Source: Candidatus Nitrosopumilus sp.
GTDB taxonomy: Archaea; Thermoproteota; Nitrososphaeria; Nitrososphaerales; Nitrosopumilaceae
Reading direction: 5' to 3'
DNA length: 10,535 nt
Assembly (NCBI GenBank): GCA_029861085.1
Contig: JAOUAE010000039.1
Span: 1-10,535, forward strand
Part shown: positions 8,001 to 10,535 of the stretch, in pieces
How positions within the stretch are numbered: the stretch's first letter is position 1
How the letters are laid out: every line of letters begins with the position of its first letter
Made by a program: the position numbers and the translations under genes
The notes under the pieces: model-generated
Seen by the model: only the letters and a program-made list of their open reading frames with translations
Told to the model about the DNA's origin: nothing
Database searches by the model: none

Positions 8001-8021
8001 GCCATAAATTAAGAGAGACAT
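2073..8021 (-). CDS. Giant membrane protein: DM13 domains and beta-propeller fused to processive GT2 glycosyltransferase
   Basis: A protein of 1982 residues. Membrane helices lie at about 4-24 and 31-49. DM13 domain 1 is at about 130-240. DM13 domain 2 is split, with its N half at about 270-328 and its C half at about 1353-1400. Between the halves lie 22-23 NHL/SMP-30-like propeller blades of about 44 residues (331-1350, core FGPDDNLYV). DM13 domain 3 is at about 1430-1553 and a membrane helix at about 1572-1592. A GT2 catalytic domain (1620-1865) shows IPAHNEE, DDGSTD (1657-1662), DGD (1713-1715), TED (1807-1809) and QRNRW (1845-1849), the set of cellulose, hyaluronan and poly-GlcNAc synthases. 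C-terminal membrane helices follow. The motifs predict a UDP-sugar polymerase that extrudes its glycan, with the propeller outside. Sugar and product cannot be read from sequence. The start is 8021 or the Met at 7943. The latter would remove the first helix, and both give workable topologies. Confidence 0.9.
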   Translation of the reverse strand: MSLLIYGSFIFLIFINLLIVNILIESMFVRLIFIILIMVGLFTISLAVSYEGFQVSPNLRTQHMSVDDVLSSCNQMKSVLQSNEMSYEHLIRLLNNNEINEHLNFGEIDIVKQCLEGKLPELSSYLIPRKIGFFEGIGTHDAKGKAQILTIEKNNYLRLESFEISYESKVEKYFQIPELHAYLSQSTTLSPEIYLDKLKTKLGNKNYKLPDVDLNIYDTVLIFDEIRKEPFVKIKLEDSFYIRDIVNNLANDVKTIDSPKIASQVIYEQYGFFENIGNYNAKGVATIDYEEDEGELEIENFEISTGNDLRLYITENGDVKKSGYWTLDLHGFVYLSNGNTDEILRYSPDGTFKDVFVKTGSGGLVLPTGITFGPDDNLYVGSGNTDEILRYSPDGTFKDVFVKTGSGGLNGPEDLTFGPDDNLYVSSNDNVLRFDGKSGKFLDVFIRHGSGGLVLPTGITFGPDDNLYVGSGNTDEILRYSPDGTFKDVFVKTGSGGLNGPKDLVFSSNEKYLYVASFLTNEILRYGIHGEFVDNIVSSHNGEILNPKYSLFGPDNNLYVSSNDNVLRFDGKSGKFLDVFIRHGSGGLVLPTGITFGPDDNLYVGSGNTDEILRYSPDGTFKDVFVKTGSGGLNGPEDLTFGPDNNLYVSSRNTDEILRYSPDGTFKDVFVNSNELQKPHGITFGPDDNLYVVSTMTDEILRFERMTGQLIDVFASGGGLANPIDISVNSEFFYVSSRNTDEILRYSPDGTFKDVFVNSNELQKPHGITFGPDDNLYVVSNETSEILKAKIQNNVKLEIEKFVTDASSALYQPKHLEIYDNKICVSSYLTNDIHCYDEDTGKSLGKLTVSFNRALISRDNSVVGPDGELYVPDNLRNNILRYDGVTGLFSSVVVNTENDQLFGPSYLTFGPDNNLYVSSDDKIFRFNGDTGSFLDVFVTQNKAGINNPQSLSFDENYLYVNSYDNNRVLRYDSTDGKFIDEFIESRDHKLLGPVGNVVDERGNFYVGSSGTNKILQYNVRTGEFADEILLQNSPHGFVLGDSNIMYISLFDSNEVLSYDLDSKQYTLLLSSDDGLSGPEGLAFDTVNDLLYVSSSLNNKIISHDFKQNISYDVAISNGNGILQKPHGLVVKDGILFISNTDNNEILKYDPYDDDLSIFVQDTGNLIRPGGITFGPNSDLYVINENDDRVYQYDVKKGNLLGVFAESPYSTTDDSMNVGLRSVVFTRDGQYMFASDPSGDNILAYDVKNKKYLDDFFIKHNALNYPTDLILTPDGKYLLAINYGDNIISRFTVSGDFDMVFATPGNDGLTQLSDIRFGHDKNLYVMGGLYDDIFKYDGHTGNYLGEYDDGGTYLGKIVENILSRSYLLNEVNTRQNNIVMIYDHFLEQPYAKIILHDQIEILTPLNIALNSFISSFNIVPEPKLKSDEITKHTGFFVGLNDITAYGQVLTKSIGFTSLITIENFSFDYDENDYVSTIKSKNMFRTGPNLITCIVPSTSELTCKNSSDSIELGTLNLNSGDNAYILHDLDLEKYSTIVVYDTITEKSFASIPLRDYGIFRVSGESFIDWFHNDFAVVPILSIIMMIFPVFFDYTRGAFKILFFTGHLLVRKRKNLQTEIMSNKKITILIPAHNEESGIKESIESALATDYLNKEVIVIDDGSTDKTWLIANSFAQQGLIKLIHRDVPLFPNKSSKASALNHGMNYATGDYVLCMDGDTKLDTYALRNAAQYFDDESTVAFSGNVKILAGDGGVNNVLTKLQTYEYMIAIELGRRFTSMFQVLLVISGAFGIFKKDIIKGVHTFDKDTLTEDFDLTLKFRKTRGKIRFIPESIAYTYCPPNWHTWIAQRNRWAYGQLQTLSKNKNILTSKFPLKDKISFIDMFVLDIILSIIFPIGLTVLGIISIIMFMGDNLHVLVYPLTLVMSAFLILEITVFSFATLYSGKFSNLKLVYLVPVMTFFYRPYLKMINLRAYLRAYFKKSASWD
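2427..3164 (-). other. GT2 catalytic domain within the giant protein
   Basis: Residues about 1620-1865. All diagnostic elements of a processive family-2 glycosyltransferase are intact: the nucleotide-binding DDG, an SKASALNHG segment (K1693, N1698), the metal-binding DGD, the catalytic-base TED and the acceptor-channel QRNRW. The domain is therefore probably active. It lies just after a membrane helix with a basic flank (RKRKN, about 1608-1612), which places it in the cytoplasm. Confidence 0.88.
3363..3734 (-). other. Third DM13 domain of the giant protein
   Basis: Residues about 1430-1553. It opens with GFFVGLNDITAYGQV, continues through IENFSF and IELGTLNLNSGDNAYIL, and closes with STIVVYDTITEKSFASIPL. 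This matches the DM13 pattern of Gxx.GxG..A.G.A, LxLExFxxS, and a final hydrophobic strand pair. Two cysteines (C1491, C1501) could form a disulfide outside the cell. Confidence 0.65.
3822..3965 (-). other. C-terminal half of the split second DM13 domain
   Basis: Residues about 1353-1400 (YLGKIVENILSRSYLL, then IVMIYDHFLEQPYAKIIL). They align without gaps over 43 residues with the C half of DM13 domain 1 (YLDKLKTKLGNKNYKL, then TVLIFDEIRKEPFVKIKL). The matching N half lies more than 1000 residues earlier, on the other side of the propeller. Confidence 0.65.
5681..5822 (-). repeat. 142-bp exact direct repeat, copy 1
   Basis: Bases 5681-5822 equal 5939-6080 (offset 258 bp, two 43-codon blades). 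This sub-family encodes the variant segment VNSNELQKPHGITFGP in place of VKTGSGGL. Confidence 0.88.
5939..6080 (-). repeat. 142-bp exact direct repeat, copy 2
   Basis: Second copy of the 5681-5822 block, same orientation. The two copies are separated by a diverged blade (TMTDEILRFERMTGQ). Confidence 0.88.
6115..6355 (-). repeat. 241-bp exact direct repeat, copy 1
   Basis: Reading base by base, 6115-6355 equals 6520-6760. The offset is 405 bp, that is three blades of 45 codons. The identity breaks at 6114/6519 and 6356/6761. Confidence 0.9.
6520..6760 (-). repeat. 241-bp exact direct repeat, copy 2
   Basis: Second copy of the 6115-6355 block in the same orientation. The 164 bp between the copies encode a more diverged blade pair (around VASFLTNEILRYGIHG). 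Confidence 0.9.
6762..6945 (-). repeat. 184-bp exact direct repeat of 6090-6273
   Basis: Bases 6762-6945 equal 6090-6273 (offset 672 bp, five blades). It overlaps the 241-bp family, so the array contains at least three copies of the same sub-block. Confidence 0.88.
7038..7214 (-). other. N-terminal half of the split second DM13 domain
   Basis: Residues about 270-328: GFFENIGNYNAKGVATI, then LEIENFEIS, then NDLRLYITENGDVKKSGYW. It parallels DM13 domain 1 (GFFEGIGTHDAKGKAQI) up to the strand before the expected LDKLK segment, where the propeller begins. Confidence 0.65.
7302..7634 (-). other. First DM13 domain of the giant protein
   Basis: Residues about 130-240. It runs from GFFEGIGTHDAKGKAQI through YLRLESFEIS and IYLDKLKTKLGNKNYKLP to TVLIFDEIRKEPFVKIKL. 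The order and spacing fit the DM13 domain. The position near its end where many DM13 domains have a conserved Cys holds Asp here. Confidence 0.65.
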
Positions 8022-8034
8022 TAAGAAGAGTGTA

Positions 8035-8042
8035 GTATAAAT
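8035..8042 (-). promoter_or_regulatory. Possible TATA box for the giant gene
   Basis: On the minus strand the sequence reads ATTTATAC, centred about 18 bases before the ATG at 8021. This is closer than the usual 25-28, so either the leader begins inside the annotated start, favouring the Met at 7943, or another box is used. A second AT-rich box at 7975-7982 lies about 36 bases before 7943. Confidence 0.25.
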
Positions 8043-8064
8043 TCAACTTTAGAGTACTGTAAAT

Positions 8065-8074
8065 CTATAATATA
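8065..8074 (+). promoter_or_regulatory. TATA box remnant for the decayed secreted-protein gene
   Basis: CTATAATATA lies about 21-26 bases before the ATG at 8091, which starts the pseudogene. With the giant gene starting at 8021 in the other direction, 8022-8090 is a divergent promoter region. Confidence 0.35.
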
Positions 8075-8090
8075 CATCAATGTATTGAGA

Positions 8091-8568
8091 ATGTTTGGTG
8101 TTTTGCTTTTTATTTTTATTCACTATAGATACATCATTTAATTTGACGGAGTCAGTCGATCTGTTTGAAGAGGTTAATTCAGCAGACTTAATTTTAAATG
8201 ATATTTGGATACATAATTCTCGATTAATAAATGGAATACAGTATGGTGTAAATGTGGAAAATCCTGAATGATTCATTGATCTTGCTCATTACAATTTTGT
8301 AAGCACCAGATTAATCACCCCAGAAGGATATACATAATTCCAGTAGAATCAGTTTCTTCAATACAAGATCTCTCTAGAGAATACAAAGGATTTTTAGAAT
8401 ATAGTCAAGGTACATATGAAATCCAAATTACATATGGGGACAATACCTCAAAAAAACATTTGTGTACCATAATTCAGATTAACAGGTAATGAAATTAATA
8501 ATCAAGGTGTACTCGCATATCAAATACTAATTAATAATCAGGATGTAAATAAAACAAACAAAGATTAA
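8091..8568 (+). pseudogene. Decayed gene for a secreted protein
   Basis: No open frame covers this stretch, but protein-like pieces follow one another in different frames. An ATG at 8091 starts a signal-peptide-like MFGVLLFIFI. A frame change near 8119 gives TIDTSFNLTESVDLFEEVN, running to an in-frame TGA at 8269-8271 (NPE-stop-FIDLAHYN, perhaps a former Trp). This continues to RLITPEGYT and a TAA at 8335. From 8334 the next frame reads VESVSSIQDLSREYKGFLE and SQGTYEIQITYGDNTSKK, ending at TAA 8487. From 8479 another frame gives LTGNEINNQGVLAYQILINN and ends at TAA 8566-8568. The content suggests a small exported beta-rich protein. At least three frame changes and one nonsense change make it inactive. 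It converges with the secreted Ig-like gene. The family is not identified, and sequencing error would not easily explain so many lesions. Confidence 0.65.
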
Positions 8569-8615
8569 AAAAATTCTAAATTAAACAAACATTCTGGAAT
8601 ATGCAATCATCAGAT

Positions 8616-10175
8616 TTAAGATGTTTTTATCAATCCTTCTTTAATCAAGAATTGAATTCCTTGTACAAATGAAGAGTCATCAATCAAACCATCTGCCCAC
8701 CAGCCTGCATTATTCTTAATCCAAGGCGGGATTTCATTTGTACTTTCATCAGAATTTTGAATTGTCGGTGGAACTGATATCAATCCTTCTTTAATCAAGA
8801 ATTGAATTCCTTGTACAAATGAAGAGTCATCAATCAAACCATCTGCCCACCAGCCTGCATTATTCTTAATCCAAGGCGGGATTTCATACTTTGATGACAT
8901 TTCGCTCATAGTAATATTAATTATTTTTTGTTCACCAGGAAATAACAAAAAAGGTTCTGACCGGATTACACTTTGATCAGGTAAAATTGCTTCTGCAACA
9001 TATGGTTCTCTGGTAGTTGGAAGAACGTCTACCCATTCCGTAAAACCATTTTCAGCAGAAAAGGTATATTTCCAGTTTTTGATCAGAGCCCCAATTACAA
9101 ATTGATTTTTATCATCAGTAACTACAAATTTTATTTTTCCCATCTCTGGAATTTTTAATTTTTTTACAATTACACTATTTTCTTTTAATAGTTCTCGATC
9201 AGTTACAAAGAAAATTCTGCCATCCAGATAAATCTCTGTAAAATAATAATGTTCAGGAGGAAGTGAAATCCAAAAAGTTTCAGAATCAAATAATGTTGTA
9301 AAATCAGGTTGAATCTTTTTAATCAATTTTTCATAAGAATCTTGAAAAATAAGAATATCAAATTGCTGATTTTCAAAGTTATACAGATTTGAATTGAGTA
9401 TTTTTAGCACCAAAGAGGAAGATATCTCTTTTGGAAATGAATAAAGAGTCAAAGAGGAATTTGAAGGAGAATACACATCATCGCCATCGAAATAAACTTC
9501 AAGATTAACCGGATTAGACGAAGACATTGTGCTTGAAAATGAAACTTTTCCTTGTTTATCTGTAATCAGAGTTGAACTATCGCCATCAAAATCCAAAACA
9601 ATTTCCCTATTGTTTAAAAATTCATTTGAGTCAGAATCTAAAAGAGACATGGTAATTTTTGAAGTTCTTTCTCCATGAAGAAAATATTGTGGAGAGGCTT
9701 CAAGTAAGATCTGCGTATTTTTTTGTGGTTGTATAAACAAAATTTCACTTATAGAATTATCAAGAGGAGAATCATACTGATCCTTTAAAGTATCATAATA
9801 GTCAATTATAACTTTTATTTCATGAATTCCCACTTCATATTTCCAGATGGGGGGAGATGTAATTTTTATTTTGTTTGATAATCCAGGTTTAATATTGCCA
9901 ATTTCATCAATATAGAGCAGATTCCCGTCAACAAAATATGCAACCGTCATCATACTGGTAAATAAGCCAGTATTTTTCAAACCAATGTTAGAAACATCTG
10001 CAGTTATTGCTACCAAGTCTCCTGTTTTTGGATATAATGGAGCAATGCTTACGTTTTCCAACACCAACTCAGCATCTCCAGGTAATGCATATGCATGCAC
10101 AATTGGAACTAAAATTACCACGATTATACATAAAACAATAATATTTTTCAATGTCATTACACTCCAACTAAGCAT
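8616..10175 (-). CDS. Secreted CARDB/Ig-like protein with duplicated C-terminal motif
   Basis: A 519-residue exported protein. An N-terminal signal peptide (hydrophobic core about 10-27, cut probable near HAYA, residue 30) is followed by a CARDB-like domain at about 36-147 (YPKTGDLVAITADVSNIG, GIHEIKVIIDYYDTL). An Ig-like domain follows at about 152-246 (EIVLDFDGDSSTLITDKQGK, NLEVYFDGDDVY), then beta-rich segments to about 425. The end carries two identical 36-residue modules (431-466 and 481-516) beginning EIPPWIKNNAGWWADG and ending IKEGLI. This module is a common tail of Nitrosopumilales surface proteins, of unknown role. There is no membrane anchor at the C-terminus. The Met at 10175 lies about 29 bases after a TATA box and is preferred. 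The Met at 10157 has a GGAG four bases before it and is the alternative. The role is probably surface adhesion or assembly, which is inferred from the domain types only. Confidence 0.85.
   Translation of the reverse strand: MLSWSVMTLKNIIVLCIIVVILVPIVHAYALPGDAELVLENVSIAPLYPKTGDLVAITADVSNIGLKNTGLFTSMMTVAYFVDGNLLYIDEIGNIKPGLSNKIKITSPPIWKYEVGIHEIKVIIDYYDTLKDQYDSPLDNSISEILFIQPQKNTQILLEASPQYFLHGERTSKITMSLLDSDSNEFLNNREIVLDFDGDSSTLITDKQGKVSFSSTMSSSNPVNLEVYFDGDDVYSPSNSSLTLYSFPKEISSSLVLKILNSNLYNFENQQFDILIFQDSYEKLIKKIQPDFTTLFDSETFWISLPPEHYYFTEIYLDGRIFFVTDRELLKENSVIVKKLKIPEMGKIKFVVTDDKNQFVIGALIKNWKYTFSAENGFTEWVDVLPTTREPYVAEAILPDQSVIRSEPFLLFPGEQKIINITMSEMSSKYEIPPWIKNNAGWWADGLIDDSSFVQGIQFLIKEGLISVPPTIQNSDESTNEIPPWIKNNAGWWADGLIDDSSFVQGIQFLIKEGLIKTS
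8628..8737 (-). repeat. 110-bp exact direct repeat, copy 1
   Basis: Bases 8628-8737 equal 8778-8887 (offset 150 bp, 50 codons) and encode the C-terminal IPPWIKNNAGWWADG module. There is no mismatch over 110 bp, including third codon positions, so the duplication is recent or kept uniform by conversion. Confidence 0.92.
8778..8887 (-). repeat. 110-bp exact direct repeat, copy 2
   Basis: Upstream copy (in gene direction) of the 8628-8737 module. The 40-bp spacer encodes the linker SVPPTIQNSDESTN. Confidence 0.92.
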
Positions 10176-10311
10176 AACAAATCTTTCGGTTTTTAGTTTT
10201 TATAATATTTTTGAGAGATATAACATAATGAATATTTTTTATTCAAATATAATTTTTACAAAATATAGATTTAAAAATCGGAAACACTATCCGTGTAGAC
10301 TTAAATTAATT
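10176..10311. other. AT-rich intergenic region between pgk and the secreted-protein gene
   Basis: It contains a T-run on the minus strand (bases 10272-10276 read as A on plus), about 36 bases after the pgk stop, which may end that transcript, and the TATA box at 10201-10208. I see no RNA gene or other structure. Confidence 0.4.
10201..10208 (-). promoter_or_regulatory. TATA box for the secreted Ig-like gene
   Basis: The minus strand reads ATATTATA, centred about 29 bases before the ATG at 10175. This implies a leader of only a few bases for that start and a 47-base distance to the alternative Met at 10157. Confidence 0.4.
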
Positions 10312-10535
10312 TTATGTTATAGATCTGTGTTTTATAGCTGCGGTTTCAAGTGCCTTTATCATCGGGAGCTTAGATCCAGTCAAATACAATACAAGAGCAC
10401 CACCAGCTGTACTTATATGATTAATTTTTTCTTCCAACCCTTGTTCTTTTAGTGCAGTGGTCAAATGACCCCCACTTACAATCGTGGTTGCCATAGAATT
10501 TGCAATTGCATCTAACAGTCTTCTTGTCCCAAAAC
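10312..10535 (-). CDS. pgk: Phosphoglycerate kinase, C-terminal end (partial)
   Basis: The frame is open to the right edge and ends at TAA 10312-10314. The 73 visible residues begin FGTRRLLDAIANS and include VSGGHLTTAL and ISTAGGALVLYLTGSKLP. They align with the last part of phosphoglycerate kinase: the GT..ll.AIA helix, the (G)GGH segment, and the STGGGA-type nucleotide-binding loop near the C-terminus. Here that loop reads STAGGA, as I would expect for an archaeal variant. The enzyme interconverts 1,3-bisphosphoglycerate and 3-phosphoglycerate with ADP/ATP in the cytoplasm. In autotrophic ammonia oxidisers it serves gluconeogenesis. The internal Met at 10494 is not the start, because recognisable family sequence precedes it. 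The 136 bp to the next gene contain that gene's TATA box, so the two are probably separately transcribed. Confidence 0.85.
   Translation of the reverse strand, partial: FGTRRLLDAIANSMATTIVSGGHLTTALKEQGLEEKINHISTAGGALVLYLTGSKLPMIKALETAAIKHRSIT

Noticed and set aside
8049..8276. 75-codon open frame on the minus strand upstream of the giant gene
   Set aside because: The opposite strand over the same bases reads as a secreted-protein remnant with better protein character. No promoter or family match was seen for the minus-strand frame.
9985..10452. 155-codon open frame on the plus strand
   Set aside because: It overlaps the start of the secreted-protein gene and the end of pgk in antisense and has no recognisable domain.

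Overview
The window looks like chromosomal DNA of an ammonia-oxidising archaeon of the Nitrosopumilus/Nitrosarchaeum type (Nitrososphaerota, formerly Thaumarchaeota). The evidence is the AT-rich base composition (about 32% GC in a sample I counted), several TATA boxes about 25 bases before a start codon (leaderless mRNA pattern), a receiver-like protein with a TackOD1-type zinc-ribbon domain, a secreted protein ending in two copies of the motif IPPWIKNNAGWWADG, and an archaeal-type phosphoglycerate kinase C-terminus.

Layout. Bases 1-125 (+) hold the tail of an unrecognised gene. Bases 230-988 (+) encode a soluble coiled-coil protein. Bases 1082-2053 (+) encode a pseudo-receiver joined to a multi-zinc-ribbon domain. 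After a 19-bp convergent gap comes the dominant feature, a 1982-residue membrane protein on the minus strand (8021-2073). It has N-terminal membrane helices, a large external part with three DM13 domains and about 22-23 beta-propeller blades, and a cytoplasmic processive family-2 glycosyltransferase with its membrane helices at the C-terminus. The propeller sits inside the second DM13 domain. Its first third is encoded by almost identical DNA repeats of about 129-135 bp, near 50% GC.

Bases 8091-8568 (+) contain a decayed gene for a secreted protein, readable only by changing frame several times. Bases 10175-8616 (-) encode a secreted CARDB/Ig-like protein whose C-terminal motif is duplicated by an exact 110-bp repeat. 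The window ends inside the 3' part of a phosphoglycerate kinase gene on the minus strand (10535-10312).

The middle and right parts read as a cell-surface region: a glycan synthase carrying its own very large external recognition domain, a secreted Ig-like protein, and a dead secreted protein. The two left-hand genes look cytoplasmic and regulatory or structural. A functional link between the left and right groups is not shown by the sequence. The most unusual object is the glycosyltransferase/DM13/propeller fusion.
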